The notes: a model not told the origin generated them from the letters alone. Positions 1-12,989 are shown, counted from the stretch's first letter. The stretch: DNA of 64,000 bases from Flaccisagitta enflata (GCA_965153355.1 OZ231126.1:44950001-45014000); one strand, 5' to 3'. A program made the numbers and translations.

Positions 1-47
1 TCTCACCAATTTTTCCAACCATCTCCTACTAAAAGTATAGTTATTAC

Positions 48-337
48 TTTTTAGATGCGTCCTCGCATCTCTATAAGAGGGTCTGTCCGTCCGTCCGTCC
101 GTCCGTCCGTCCGTCCGTCCGTCCGTCCGTCCGTCGGTCGGTCCGTTACGCCTCCTTGAAAATCGCAGTTTTTCGCACTTTTCAGCCGCGAGCATGTCGT
201 GTATCAAGTCGTTAGGATATCTTGAGAGCCTCATTTGATACTATGTCTTCATCTGTCCGTCCGTCCAAGGCTAGCGCCAAAGTCAATACACGTAGAGACA
301 CAGTCAGGACGCATCATTGCCTGATCGGGCTTGTTAT
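48..337 (+). mobile_element. F1 Helentron-like element, GATGCG subtype
   Basis: The 5' end is TTTTTA followed by the hairpin GATGCGTCCTCGCATC, then a GTCC microsatellite. The 3' part has the box GACGCATC, which is complementary to the 5' hairpin arm, followed by the hairpin GCCTGATCGGGC and the terminus TTGTT. The paralogous site at about 17485 lacks the element, so its ends are defined by comparison. No open reading frame is present. The rolling-circle assignment is inferred from architecture. Confidence 0.65.
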
Positions 338-367
338 AGGTGAACGAAGAGTTTTGTCCTAGGTAAT

Positions 368-1230
<863 letters not shown>

Positions 1231-1314
1231 ATTCAAAAGGATAACAACAGTATTGACGACAAATTTATTTACATTTCTTTCAATTCCGCATATTGATCCC
1301 TAATTCCTCCGCAG

Positions 1315-2324
1315 CTTTTCGCAACTTCCAGTCCGCCTTTTCCATCTCGTCTGCGCTTCGTTCTTTGCCGATATTTCGTCTCGAGACCACGTGGAGATTC
1401 ATCGGCGAACACTCGACGAAAGAGCTGGAGGACTTCCGACGCCTCGTCCGCATCACCGACGACGCCGACAACTTCGCCGCCTATCGGAGAATGACGGATG
1501 ATGTAAAGGTGCTCGACGGGACAGGAGGAGGAAGAGGAGGAGGAGGAGGAGATGACAGCGGAGAAGTCGCCTTTATCGCTCCGCTCATGTTTCTCGGGTT
1601 TTACGTCAACGAACGTCGTCGTCTCAATCAATGGAATCTCGCGGTAATTAGTGGAAGCGGTAGCACGAATAGTGGCATTGGCGTTAGTGCTGGCACTAAC
1701 ATCATTGGCGGCTGTGACAACAAATGCGGAGACACCGGAAATATTGCCAGCGGCGGCGGCGGATGCAGCGTGACCGGCGGCGGAGGTGTCAGCGAGGATG
1801 ATTGGGCTGCGGAGTTGGTGGCAGACGTGGTTTTGCGTCGCGTCGAGTCTGAGGCTTTGGAACTGGAAACGCGAGAAAAGCTTCGACTTCTTTGTTTGGC
1901 GGAAACTCGTCACGATTCTCGATGGGCGTGTTTGATGTTGAGAGGATGGACCAAAGACAAGATCAAATCCATGATACCATGTTTCGCCGTCAGAGCGGCC
2001 AAGATGGAAGCCTTCGTCGCCTCGCAAAGGCCGATCGCTCATCCCAGGCAGAGGAAAGAAGAGGAGGAAGAAGAGGAATCAGTTCGCATCGTCGGTCGCG
2101 TCGCGGCGGCGCTCGACAAGTTCGTCAACTGCAACGAACATCGTCTGGAGGCTCGGCTGTTGAAGGCGCAATGCGCGGCGTTGGGATATCACAAGCTGGT
2201 CAGCGATCCTAGACTGCGGGCGCAGCTACTGAGAAGTCCCTGCAACCCGGAAAAGGATAATTTGTTGATTAGTTTTCTACACGATCCCGTCTGCGAACTG
2301 AATCAATTTTGGAGGAATTTGTGA
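1315..2324 (+). CDS. RasGEF protein, last exon (copy 1, intact)
   Basis: This is the terminal exon of a Ras-family guanine nucleotide exchange factor (CDC25-homology) gene. An acceptor (pyrimidine-rich tract, then ccgcag) ends at 1314 and the frame runs open to TGA at 2322-2324. The first residues, FRNFQSAFSISSAL then IFRLETTW, match the NF-x-aIxsaL-x-IxRLxxTW core of RasGEF domains. DNFAAYRRM and PLMFLGFYV match the later NFxxYR and PFLG segments. A Gly/Ser-rich insertion of about 60 residues interrupts the domain, and the usual following NFxKR segment is not recognisable, so the domain is divergent. The C-terminal 80 residues (LEARLLKAQCAALGY) are unassigned. Upstream exons would lie before position 1. 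The second copy at 18622-19654 is frameshifted. The RasGEF assignment is firm; the subfamily is unknown. Confidence 0.75.
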
Positions 2325-2389
2325 AAGAGGGTTTCTCATTGAGCCTCGACTAAAAGGAGGAGGGGGGGTTTAACCCAAGTCGCGATATT

Positions 2390-2614
2390 CTTAGTCGCGT
2401 GCACGCGAATCTATAACCCACTTTGTCCGTCGGTCGGTTGGTTGGTCGGTCGGTCGGTCGGTCGGTCGGTCGGTCGGTCGTTCGGTCACACTTTACTTTT
2501 TTTATGATTTTATTTCTTTGACCTCACTGCTCCTGCCCAAATAGTCTGATGACCTCAAATATGGCCCCTGCCCACCCGCACGCGACTTCGGTAGCCGTGT
2601 ATCCGGCCTTGTTT
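2390..2614 (+). mobile_element. F1 Helentron-like element in RasGEF 3' region
   Basis: It starts TTAGTCGCGTGCACGCGA (5' hairpin), followed by a GTCGGTCG microsatellite, CACTTTACTTTTTTT, GACCTCACTGCTCCTGCCCA, the subterminal box GCACGCGACT, the hairpin GCCGTGTATCCGGC and CTTGTT. It lies 66 bp after the RasGEF stop and before a candidate poly(A) signal, so it is probably transcribed as 3' UTR. The same insertion is present in block A2 (19717-20114). Confidence 0.75.
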
Positions 2615-2753
2615 TTATTTGTAGTGGTGACCTTAGAAAGGTAGCTTTAGAGAGCGATGGAAAAAAATTGCTTTGAAAGCGAGAGAGACATAAATGCGAT
2701 AAGTTGGTGGTAAAAAACATAGATGAAGGAAAGTTTTCGATTTAAAGAAGTAG

Positions 2754-2759
2754 AATAAA
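2754..2759 (+). promoter_or_regulatory. Candidate polyadenylation signal AATAAA
   Basis: AATAAA lies 430 bp downstream of the RasGEF stop codon and is conserved in the second copy at 20237-20242. It is the first canonical hexamer after the stop, but cleavage there is not demonstrated. Confidence 0.4.
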
Positions 2760-3110
2760 CAGGAATATGACATGCGCTGTGTTTTTACGTTTCATTTGGA
2801 CGTTGTTATAATTGTTTTTTGGAGGAATAATGAATAGAAAACCAAGTCTACGCGACAAAGACTCTAAATTCCATCAAGATGGTCATTTGTGTTTGGCGAC
2901 GTTTGGGAAGGACGGCGACAATGTCGCTTCTTCTCGTCAGAGGGACCTAGGGAGGGCACGAAAATGACAACTGAGCAACGTTAATAGTCGCGAGGACCAT
3001 TTGAGCCGAAACGATGACACGAGAATTACAGGAACCAAATCATTATGTGACCCGCCTTTGCCAGCAGGAGGCTGGCGCAAAAGGGGTTGAGGATGGTGGA
3101 AGAGCGTGAG

Positions 3111-3113
3111 AGG

Positions 3114-3201
<88 letters not shown>
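3111..3201. repeat. (GA)n microsatellite
   Basis: About 85 bp of GA dinucleotide. The counterpart in copy 2 (20591-20788) is about twice as long with interruptions. The rest of 2760-3600 is non-coding and collinear with copy 2. Confidence 0.95.
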
Positions 3202-3203
<2 letters not shown>

Positions 3204-3649
3204 GAATCACACACACACGGACACAAGCGGAAGAAAGATAATAACCCAAACCCACCGACCACAGTACTCACGGCAGTAAACTTGAAATGAGAAAAACAAG
3301 AAAAAGCAAGACCTGAAAGTCAAGGCGCGACGTGATTGGCGGACAGAAAACAGAAAAATGACGGACAAAGACTTGAGATAGTGTTAGATGAAAGGGGCAG
3401 TGGATGTATTATGTGATGGGAGGCGTGTGATTCCTTTAACTATAGGCTGTTAGAAAGTAATGGGCAAAGAAGACGATTGAAAAAAAAACGCCTCCAGGTC
3501 TTATCTGAGATCTCGCCCATTAGACCATCATTAACCGGAAAATAACGATAAAGAGAAAAGAACCGGTCGACAAGAGATCAACCGCCTACCGATAAGCTTC
3601 TCAGCTTTTTCTTTTTCTTTTTTTCTATTTCTTTTTCTATTGCTTTTTC

Positions 3650-3714
3650 TTTCTTCTTCTTCTTCTTCTTCTTCTTCTTCTTCTTCTTCTTCTTCTTCTT
3701 CTTCTTCTTCTTCT

Positions 3715-3749
<35 letters not shown>

Positions 3750-3811
3750 TTCTTCTTCTCCTTCTTCTTCTTCTTCTTCTTCTTCTTCTTCTTCTTCTTC
3801 TTCTTCTTCCA
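3650..3811. repeat. (TTC)n microsatellite
   Basis: About 160 bp of TTC triplets. Copy 2 has only about 58 bp at 21249-21307. Poly-Ser and poly-Glu reading frames here are not genes. Confidence 0.95.
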
Positions 3812-3893
3812 TTGGCGAATAGCCTCCTTCTTCTCCTCCTCAAGAGGTTTTTTCTTTCACTTATTCTTTTTCCGTTACTTCTTCTTCATTTTC

Positions 3894-4077
3894 TTTTTAG
3901 TTGCGGACACGCAACTCTATCAGAGGCTGTGTCTGTCCGTCCGTTGGTCCATCCGTTGGGCCATCAGCACGAGTCGAAAGTGGGAAAACGAGTGTTTTAG
4001 ATGTTTTTTTGTGTATGTATTTGGGGGTCGGACGTCCCTACCCACCCGTCCGCAATGATATTACGACCCCGTGTCAC
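3894..4077 (+). mobile_element. F1 Helentron-like element, GTTGCGGAC subtype
   Basis: TTTTTAG is followed by the hairpin AGTTGCGGACACGCAACT and GTCCGTCCG runs. Near the 3' end lies GTCCGCAA, which matches the 5' arm, then the weak hairpin GACCCCGTGTC. The collinear copy is at 21393-21577. The remaining 4078-4905 is non-coding with no recognisable gene. Confidence 0.55.
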
Positions 4078-5268
4078 CTTCTTTTTTCTTTTTCTTTTTC
4101 TTGTCTTGTCTTTCTTTTCTCATCGTTCTCCATTCTTCTCCTTCTTAGTCCACTTGGGAGGGCTAATGATAGTTATTGATTTCGTATTGTTGTTGAAATT
4201 CCTTTTTCTAATTCACTTTTCATTTTTTCCTGTGTGAAATGATTTTAAGAATTTCATCCTCATTTAAGTTTTTGTTCTGTTCAACGCGCAGTAATCATCC
4301 CAGGAATAAGGTCTTTCAATCGAAATGCTTCACCTTCCACTCCGCCCCATTTTCCCCATTAATCTCCAGTCATCCCACATTATCTAATAGACTTTTTGTA
4401 CACCCTTTCCATCTGCCTATCCATCTAACCCCTCTCTGTATTTTACATCGCGTGCACGTGATTTTAAGATTTGCTCTGTCGATCTATCGGTCCGTCGGTA
4501 CGTCTGTCGGTCCATGACTCTCAATCCCTACCACACGCAATGATTGGTTTCTTCTAATTTTATTGTTCACTAGGATGGACTCAATTTGGGTATTCGGAAA
4601 GTATTTCCATGCAATATCATGTTCCATTTGTATATCTAGAGGGCTATATCCTTGCAAAATCAAATTGGAGTTTGTCAAGGCACTCTGTCACCAATCCTGG
4701 CCTGTAGTTGTACAGAATGACCATGGAAGAAATTCCTCACACAACTACGGCAATCAACTCTTTACAATAACAGCATTGATGACGGAGTGCCTAGATCATG
4801 TCCCCAAATGAGCCCGGCCTTTTATTCACACAACAATAAAACTACGACACAACGTCCATTTGAAAAAAAAAGGCCAAGGAAAGAGGATATAATAAACAAA
4901 TTGCCCTCATGCAGTTTATATGAAAATCACCGATGTGCGCCAAGCCACGTTTATGCATAAGTCATATCCGTCTATTTGTCAGTCGGCCGATGTGACTCCT
5001 TCTACCGCTAACATTCAAAACACTTGTGACTTGACATTGTAAGATTTGCCATCACATCTGAAAATGCAACGTCTTACAGAACGCAAGGATCTGTTTGTTT
5101 TGAATTTCCCTGTTTCCTAATTCCCTGTTTCCTCTTTATCAGTTTTTGGTTTTGATTTCTGCGTTGAAATCGTCCTCTATGAATTTTTTTTTCATTATGC
5201 CAAAAAGGAAAGGAGGAAGCAGAAAAGAAAAAAAAACTTTTGTTTTTGCCTTTAATTTGAGATGATTA

Positions 5269-5270
<2 letters not shown>

Positions 5271-5326
<56 letters not shown>

Positions 5327-5437
5327 CTTGATTATTCCTCAAAAGTCTTAGTTAAGGATTTCCAAATGAGGGAAAGAAAAAGAGGAAAGGAAGGAACAAA
5401 GTGACTGAAAAAAGAAAGAAGAGAGGAAGAGAGAGAG

Positions 5438-5527
<90 letters not shown>

Positions 5528-5560
5528 ATAGAGAGAGAGGAACAGAGAAGAGAAACGTGT
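5271..5560. repeat. (CT)n then (GA)n microsatellites
   Basis: CT tract at about 5271-5322 and GA tract at about 5428-5560. In copy 2 the CT tract is about 30 bp (35537-35562) and the GA tract about 175 bp (35671-35846). Confidence 0.95.
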
Positions 5561-5757
5561 TTGGACGGTTCATTTTTCATTGTGCTACACTACTCGTGTG
5601 GATAAACGTCATACATGTACTTAGACAAGACGAAGATACAGATGGACAGACCAAAGACAAACAAATATGTGCGAACGTGAGTGGGACGGTGGTCGCGGTT
5701 GGATAGTCGAGTTGTAATGAGACCTAGTGAGCGTCAAAATCCCGTTCACTCTTTTGC

Positions 5758-5935
<178 letters not shown>

Positions 5936-6106
5936 CAAATTTTTTAGGACTCATCAAATTGCAATTAAATTGGCAGACAAAAATTAAATTCGCTTTCTCT
6001 GCATCAGTCCTTCTTTTTTTGGTTGTGGGAAGACCGAAGAAGACTAATGAAGAACGAAGCTGTAATGAAAGACTGAACAAAAAAATGAAAGAAAAAAATC
6101 AGTACG

Positions 6107-6389
6107 AAGGTGGTGGTGGTGGTGATGGTGGCGGTAACGGTGGTGGTGGCGGTGACGTTGTCAGTGACGCTGATGGTGACGGTGGCGGTGACGGTGGCTG
6201 CGGCGGTGGCGAATGTGATGGCGGTGGCGATGGCATTAGCAGTGGCGGTAAGGGTGGCGGTGGCGGTAATGGTGGTGGTGGCTATGGGGGTGGCAGTGTC
6301 GCTGGCGGTGGCGGTGTCGGTGGTGGGGGTGGTGGCGGAGAAAGTGGCGGGGGTAATCGTGTACGTGCAAATGGTGGTGCAATAGCGTG
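6107..6389. repeat. GGTGGC-type degenerate minisatellite
   Basis: GGTGGYGGT hexamer/nonamer repeats give open frames rich in Gly or Val. The copy at 36276-36565 differs by in-frame and other indels. No signal for a real protein was seen. Confidence 0.85.
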
Positions 6390-7628
6390 ACTTCTTTCAT
6401 GTGTTCAGCTGGGTTAAAAGGTGGTGATCAGGTTTCCATAACCATTCTCAGTTGTGCAGGGACAGCGGGGCAAAGAGTCACTCAGGTTGTATGGGCAGGG
6501 ACAGAGAGTCAGTGATTTGTAAAACGCTCTAAAATGGAGTATTGTTCCTGGACGTGGGCATACACACAAACGGACCGATTGAAAAAAAAATATTCTAACT
6601 TCAGGAGTCCTAGTGGCAGAGATAAACACATCGGTTATCATGGCTTACCACATGATGTTCATTAGAAAAGTCTTATGAGTGATGGAGCTTGGTAAGGGTG
6701 CAATTAGGTGCAATGAATAATCATTACATTGATGGAGAGCCAGAACTTGTTGGTTACCAGTATACAATTTAGCCTATCCACTGGATAGTATCCAGTATCC
6801 TGGTTTGGAATCTATTCAGACTTTTCGCCTGTGACGTGACTTATTGTGTGTTGGCTATATTTCTCAAGACTCATACTTCTGAATTCCATTACCAGGCTCC
6901 GCAAACTTCACAATGTCATACCCCAAACTACCGCATCCTTTAATCGGCAAAAACCTAACAGCAGAATTATGACGCAGCAAAAATTTTCACTTTTATGTTG
7001 AAACTCTCTTATTCGCTTCATTTTTGTCTCGAAGGCATCTTTCCGAACTTTCATTTTTCTCCCCAAAAATGACACCAGAGGTGAATTGAGACAAAGGAAA
7101 GAGGGAGCAATTTTCCGAAATTTCTTGTTTCTTCTTATATTGCCTCGTTTCCTTTTCCCCATATCTTTACTCCCACTACGCCCTTTTGTTCACCCAACCC
7201 TTTAGCTGCGTGCCATCCTAAAGTGATGCAGTGATGCAGGAACTTATCATGGGCATTACAATGGCTGTAACTGACTGACAGACCTTAGTCCCGACACATG
7301 GACTTATCAACGCCGTCCAGTGTACTTCATGGATCATGATACCTCATTCCCCTTTTTGGGCTTGAAGTCTTTCTATTTTTACTCCAAGGAACATCACATT
7401 TATAATGCATTACTGTTTCCTTTTCTGCTCCCCCTATTCTCACCATGTTTTCTTTCAGTAAACTTAAAACTTTGAATTCCATTTTTAGACTTTTTTCATG
7501 CACTACATGATGTGGTTCTCATCTCCTCTCTCCCCTGGAACACCCGTGCAAATAACTCCGGCGTCTACACTGTACAGGCTGTTTTTGGATGACTGCTCCT
7601 GAGTCCTGACTGAATACTTGACCAGCCT

Positions 7629-7771
7629 TTTTAGTCGCTTTGTCCGTCCGTCCATAGGTCTGTCTGTCTGTCGGTCCGTCACACTTTTGCTTTTTTTTTA
7701 TCAATTTTATTTCCTTAAGTCATTCTAAGTCATTCTAGGTTTCGCACGCGAGGTGTTGGCCTTGTTAATTA
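7629..7771 (+). mobile_element. F1-related element, short subtype
   Basis: It begins CTTTTTAGTCGC (hairpin second arm deleted), then GTCCGTCCGTCC, CACTTTTGCTTTTTTT, and ends CGCACGCGAGGTGTTGGCCTTGTT. The collinear copy at 40666-40845 retains the full 5' hairpin GTCGCGTGCATGCGAC. Confidence 0.6.
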
Positions 7772-7997
7772 TCGCCTTCGTCCTCCTAGGGAAGCCGTGT
7801 ATCCGGTCATGATCTTTACGTTTCGTCGAGACATAGCCGTAGGACTTCCACAACAAAGTCACCCGGCCCATCTTCCAAGTTATCCCTTCGCCACCTTCTT
7901 TTTATTTTCCACTCATTTGGCATCACCGGGTCGCCTTCCTGTTCTTTTTCCTCCAGTTGCTTCCAGTTACTTCCAGCTACTTCCAGCTAGGTCCCCT

Positions 7998-8217
7998 CTT
8001 ACCTTTTTCTTCTTCTTCTTCATCATCTCCTTCTTTTTCTTCTTTTTCTTTTTCTTTATCTTCTTCATCTTCTTTTTTTTCTTTTTCTTTTTCTTTTTCT
8101 TTTTTTTTTCTTCTTCTTTTTCTTCTTCTTCTTCTTCTTCTTCTTCTTCTTCTTCTTCTTCTTCTTCTTCTTCTTCTTCTTCTTCTTCTTCTTCTTCTTC
8201 TTCTTCCTCTTCCTCTT
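7998..8217. repeat. (TTC)n microsatellite
   Basis: A pyrimidine-only tract of mainly TTC, about 215 bp. At the same place copy 2 has a TTTTC/TTTCTG tract of about 490 bp (41085-41575). Confidence 0.95.
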
Positions 8218-8429
8218 CAGAACTATTTTTTCTACCTCCACCACCTCCGTGTACAAAATTCGTTGTTAATCGCTCTAGACAATCTCCGAGCCTTTATTAT
8301 CTCTACTCTTAATCTTCAACGCGAAAAAAAGAAGAAAGCTTTTCTTGCAAAGAGAATCCTGCGAATGTTTCCCCCCACACATCATTTTTATTACCCATTA
8401 TTGGCGTTTTCGAGACCGCCTTCAACCCC

Positions 8430-8614
<185 letters not shown>

Positions 8615-8622
8615 CCTTTTTT

Positions 8623-9204
8623 GGAAGGGGAGGGCAATCCTGTAGAACACAGAGATTTTACTCGCAGCAGTCCAGTCCGTGCGTCAGATCCACTGTCCTT
8701 GAGGAGCCCCGTGCTCCTTCGGGGCCCTGTTCTGATCAGTTTGTATCAGTGGCCAAATCCAAGCAATATAAAATTAAATTTAGCAAAATGACCCAAATCC
8801 AAGCGTGGCCTGATCAATGATAGCCCCAAATCTTGCCAGAAAAGCCTAATTCTGGCCTGAGGTCCCATCATTTTGGCCTCCAATACCTAGATTCTGACCA
8901 GTTTCCCAGGCCCATTTTGGCGGATTTGGTGTGTATGCACTGGTTGGAATCGTTCTTAAATTTGGGCGTGTTAGCCGGATTTGGGCTGTTGGCAGGGTGG
9001 GGTCAGAATAGGCCTGAAGGAGACGAAGCCCTGAGGATGGGGCGGGGGGGACGAACGGACGGACGGACGGAGAAATTCCCCCTGTGTTCTACAGGACTTC
9101 GTCCCCTTCGGAGCCGCTGCCCTGCTCCCTCTCAACTTAAATCACATACTACTCAAGCAGGGCACGGGTACCGCTGACCACTTACCGCCTTTGGGCTGCT
9201 ATTT
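8623..9204 (+). mobile_element. F2 Helentron-like element
   Basis: Present here and absent at the matching T-run in copy 2 (41829-41836). Near the left end, CCTGTAGAACACAG is the inverse of CTGTGTTCTACAGG at about 9080-9095, giving the subterminal inverted repeats. After the right repeat come CCGCTGCCCTGC...AGCAGGGCA (stem) and GGTACCGCTGACCA (stem), then CTGCTATTT. The insertion is in a T run with no target duplication. It carries no transposase frame. Confidence 0.65.
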
Positions 9205-9948
9205 CTGTGTAAAAACAAATGTGTTTTAGGCGTTACTTATTGTACGAGGTAAATGGTGATTAAAGAAAGCAAACATGGTATTGCATACGAAACTCTCTCA
9301 ATCCGCAGTCTCCATGTACCTACGCGATGGGCATAGATTCCATAGAACCACAGAGCTGCTTCGACACGCAGACAGACAGAGAGAAAGACAGACATAAGAA
9401 CAGACAGACAGACAGAAAGACAGAAGGACGACAAAGTAAGGATCAGACATGTACATAATGGTGGAGCATGTCGGAAAATCTTAGGGAAAGAAACGTGGGA
9501 AGGGAAAGAAAAAAAGATAAAAACTAAAACAAGAAACAAGAAGTGAACAAACAAGTGACGCGGGGTCATAATATCGTTGCAGATCGGTGGGCACGCACTC
9601 GTATACACACCAGAGATGTCACGATACTATCGACTAGACGATTAATCTGGTCGATTTTCTATATTTCTAAAAAATCTTCCTGATTCACCAAAGCGCACAT
9701 GTATCGGGTCGATTTTTTTTGTCTTTTTTTCCGGTGCAAAGGAAGCTAGCACTAATTTAGAAATGAGTCTGATCTGTGAGCAAATTAAGAAAAAAAGTTA
9801 TAAAACTGAATTTCTTTGATATTGAATAATCAAAAATGGAATAATGAACAAATTGAAAACAATTTTTTTTTTGTTTCAAAAGGAATGAGGCGCAGAAAAT
9901 TATGGAGATCGAGGTCACTTTTCATCCAAAATATTACCCCTTTTGGAA

Positions 9949-10066
9949 ACAAGGCCAAGTAGGCCAATAGGTGCGACGTGTGGATCGTCGAACGAATGCG
10001 TAACCAACCGACCAACAGACCAACAGACACAACCAGTTATAGAGGTGCTTTGTCGCACCTAAAAAA
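9949..10066 (-). mobile_element. F1 Helentron-like element, GGTGCGAC subtype
   Basis: On the minus strand: TTTTTTAGGTGCGACAAAGC (hairpin AGGTGCGACAAAGCACCT), a GTTGGTCGGT-like tract, then GTCGCACCT complementary to the 5' arm, the hairpin GGCCTACTTGGCC and TTGTT. It is nested in the hAT-like element. Relatives are at 26526-26661 and 56184-56312. Confidence 0.7.
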
Positions 10067-10337
10067 GCCTTTCTGAGTATGCGCTTGGACACAAGGTAGA
10101 AACAACTGCAGTTTCATAAATGCGGGTCTTCGCGTTTTCAACTTGAACAACAGATAGACCAACAGATGGACGGACAAAGCCTTTTATACGGTATACATGC
10201 CCAGAAAAAAAAATTGCACTAAATGTCGCCTTGTTCAATTTGCCAAAAAAAGTTAGTTAAGGAGGCACCTTAAAAACTGTGGGCTTTTGGTAGTCGGTAG
10301 ATTTTTCTTCTGCTCCCAATGAGTGCTTGTTTACTCC

Positions 10338-10546
10338 TTTTTTTAATCGCGTGCACGCGACTCTACAACCCGCTTTGTTCGTCAGTTGGTCGATCGGTTG
10401 GTCAGTCCGTCGGTTGGTCAAACTTCACTTTTTTTTTATGATTTTTTTTTTCAACCTCACTGCTCCCGCCCAAATGATCTGGTGACCTCAAATATGGCCC
10501 CTGCCCACCCGCACGCGACTTCGGTAGCCGTGTATCCGGCCTTGTT
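10338..10546 (+). mobile_element. F1 Helentron-like element, GTCGCGTGC subtype
   Basis: TTTTTTTAATCGCGTGCACGCGACTC, then the GTCAGTTGGTCG tract, CTCACTGCTCCCGCCC, the box GCACGCGACT, the hairpin GCCGTGTATCCGGC and CTTGTT. Nested in the hAT-like element. Confidence 0.75.
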
Positions 10547-12602
10547 TTTGTATCAACTGCAAATACCACTCAGCTAAAAAAATATAAAAAAATGCACCTC
10601 TTTATTGATTAATAAAACATGCGTAAAAATCAACTTTAATTATTTTTGAAAAAAATATTTTGGGAGATTTTTAAAAAATCTTTCAATTTAGACCAATTCC
10701 AAGTCTGTATCTCAAACGGTTAAGCTAGAGCCCTGCAAAGACAAGCACTAATTTGCTAAAATGCATTTTTATTTATGGACTGCAAAGCTGAAATGGGCAA
10801 CGTTCTCATTCAAACTAATGCCATTTCTAAACGAAAAAAGATAGCAATACCAGATTGGTGTCAAATGAAAGTACTGTCAAAGGGCTTTCAGATGACCTAA
10901 GATTTAGATTAGTTTTTGTAGGATTCATAGATAAAATTAGTTATCCAAAAGTGTGTCTTTTTCTTTTTGAGTGGCATGGTAACTACAAACTTACAAGGCC
11001 AAGGTAAAAATCTCAAATATCTCATTTTGTGATACCAGTTGGTTTCTAAATCATGTTGCTCTGACAGAAGACAGCATCTGTAAATGGGGAAAGGGCTAAC
11101 TGGCAAAAAATCTACCTATAGTCGATACTGAGAAGATACTTTTTTTGGAATCGACCATGATTAGATCGACCTGGTCGATACTGTAAAACAAAAAATCGTG
11201 ACATCTCTGATACACACAATACTAACTGCATACCAAATGCGTGTTTTGCGTGATAGACGGACGAACAGATGGATGAACCAATGGAAGGACCAAGCCTCTT
11301 TCGCAATGGCGTGTCCGCAACTAAAAACAAGTCATCCACGGATCGCATATGGTCAACGGTATATGGTTGAAGCAATGTCAGCGTTAATAGCGTGATTTGC
11401 AAAATGCAGTCTTAAGATTTCTGCATTTTGAAAGGATAAACATATCACCGACGCTCAATTGGAATGAAAGCTAATTATCATCCTGCTGCTTTAGCAGTGC
11501 TTTGAGATTGTATGAGCGTTTTCATATGCAAAAAAAAAATCAACTTAGTTTTATATGTTGCATCAGTTCATAATGAGACCGCTGCAAGAGCCTAAATGAA
11601 GGAGCTACCCACAACAGTCAGGAAAATTTTTAGTTGCAACAATGTTCGATTTTTAAGTTGAAGAAAAAATCGAAAAACTTCAAGATTGATTTTCCCGTCT
11701 GCTTTTGGCTTTGGCTTTCTTATTTCCGCGAAGCGCCCGTGGTAACTGTTTTAATTCTCTCAAAAATGAGTAAGACGTCAATATTTTGGAGGGAAAAAGA
11801 GGGCCTATAACGCGCCGATTAGAATCATCTCCAATGTTTATTACAATATGTTCCATAAGTTTTGACTGTAGAAATTTATTTATGGCTGTCTCTAAATGCC
11901 TTACCCGCGACTGGTCATATCTGGAAAGCTCTGCTGAGGAGTGTGGACTCGATATAGCGAAATGTGTTGAGGCCCTAGTGATAACTAAATACTAGTCATT
12001 GCATAAACAGCCCTGTAGGTGAAGACATGAAGAGCATATTCAAAGTTGACACAGTAAGATGAAATTCTAACTAAAGTAGCCCAAAGGTACAAGGATACTT
12101 CAGATAAAATCTTATCTTAGGGGTCAACTAGAAATATGTTTTCATACGAAATATGTTTTATACGGTTTTGCTTTAAGTGCTGAAAGGGTAAAAATTGTAG
12201 CACATGCTTTTTTTCTAATGCTGTGCTAATAGAAAATTACTGTCAATCATGTCGGAAATTATATGTAGGAAACTTGTGTTTCTCGGAAGGTTTGAATAAT
12301 CTGTGTGTCTGGTACGCATGTTGACACCAAATTTTGATTACGTTCACGAGGGAAACTTTTCCAACGAAGGGAAAAAATGAATATGAATTTGAATTTGTAA
12401 TAAGGTTCAAAACTGAAAGAAGAAACGTGAATGAGAAAGAAAAGAAACGGCTTAAGAAGAAAAGAGATACGTGAATAGTGCAAAAAAGCACTGCCACTCC
12501 CATTCTTTTCTTTCTGTCTTCATGTCTCTGTCTCTCTGCTTTTTCTGTCTTACTGTTGTTCTGTCTTTCTCTCTTGTTTTTTTTTTAATCTTCTTTTCAG
12601 TC

Positions 12603-12608
12603 TTCTTT

Positions 12609-12680
<72 letters not shown>

Positions 12681-12850
12681 TTTTTTCTCTCTTTTTTTCT
12701 CTCTTTCTCTTTTCTCTTCTCTTCTTTCTCTCGTTCTCTCTCTCTCTCTTGCTCTCTCTCTCTCTCGTTCTCTCTCTCTGTTCTTCTCTCTCGTCTTTCT
12801 CTGCTCTTCTGCTCTCTCTGTCTCTCTGTCTCTCTCTCTCCCTTCTCTGT
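12603..12850. repeat. (TTTC)n then degenerate CT tract
   Basis: TTTC units at about 12603-12680, followed by CT-rich degenerate repeat. Copy 2 is shorter (43405-43480). Confidence 0.9.
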
Positions 12851-12989
12851 TTTCGGCTCTTTGTTTTAAACTTCAGAATTCATTTGGCGATTACCCATAT
12901 ATCCCGTGTCACACCTCCCTTCTCTCTCACACCATCCCGTTGTATTCCACCTCTCCATACCTCTTTTGCTCTCACGCTTTCCTCCTTTT

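Larger units (their letters stand above)
9611..11209. mobile_element. Non-autonomous hAT-like element, 1.6 kb
   Basis: The termini are CAGAGATGTCACGAT and its inverse, the CAGNG-type start of hAT elements. Both sides carry the 8-bp duplication ATACACAC (9603-9610 and 11210-11217). The unoccupied site with a single ATACACAC is at 42249-42256. No transposase frame is seen. Two F1 elements are nested inside. Internal sequence similar to 10590-10930 recurs at 27225-27610. Confidence 0.85.
9550..11327 (-). mobile_element. F1 element interrupted by a hAT-like insertion
   Basis: On the minus strand the 5' end is TTTTTAGTTGCGGACACGCC and the 3' end is the hairpin TGACCCCGCGTCA followed by CTTGTT. 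The element is cut by the hAT insertion 9611-11209. The uninterrupted version is at 42196-42381. Confidence 0.6.

Noticed and set aside
83-145. GTCC/GTCGG tracts as independent microsatellites
   Set aside because: They always occur at the same place in F1 elements, so they are the element's internal microsatellite.
1269-2042. 257-codon antisense frame opposite the RasGEF exon
   Set aside because: Shadow frame of the GC-rich exon. The + strand has the RasGEF motifs, splice acceptor and stop.
5959-6390. 143-codon frame with a Gly-rich tail (GGGGGDGGGNGG)
   Set aside because: It comes from the GGTGGC minisatellite. The copy at 35999-36565 differs by indels and fuses to different N-terminal sequence, so no coding constraint is visible.
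11786-11995. 69-codon frame with a death-domain-like look (LTRDWSYLESSAEECGLDI)
   Set aside because: Too short to assign, and the block B2 counterpart (about 42680-42810) has an in-frame TAA at the same place.
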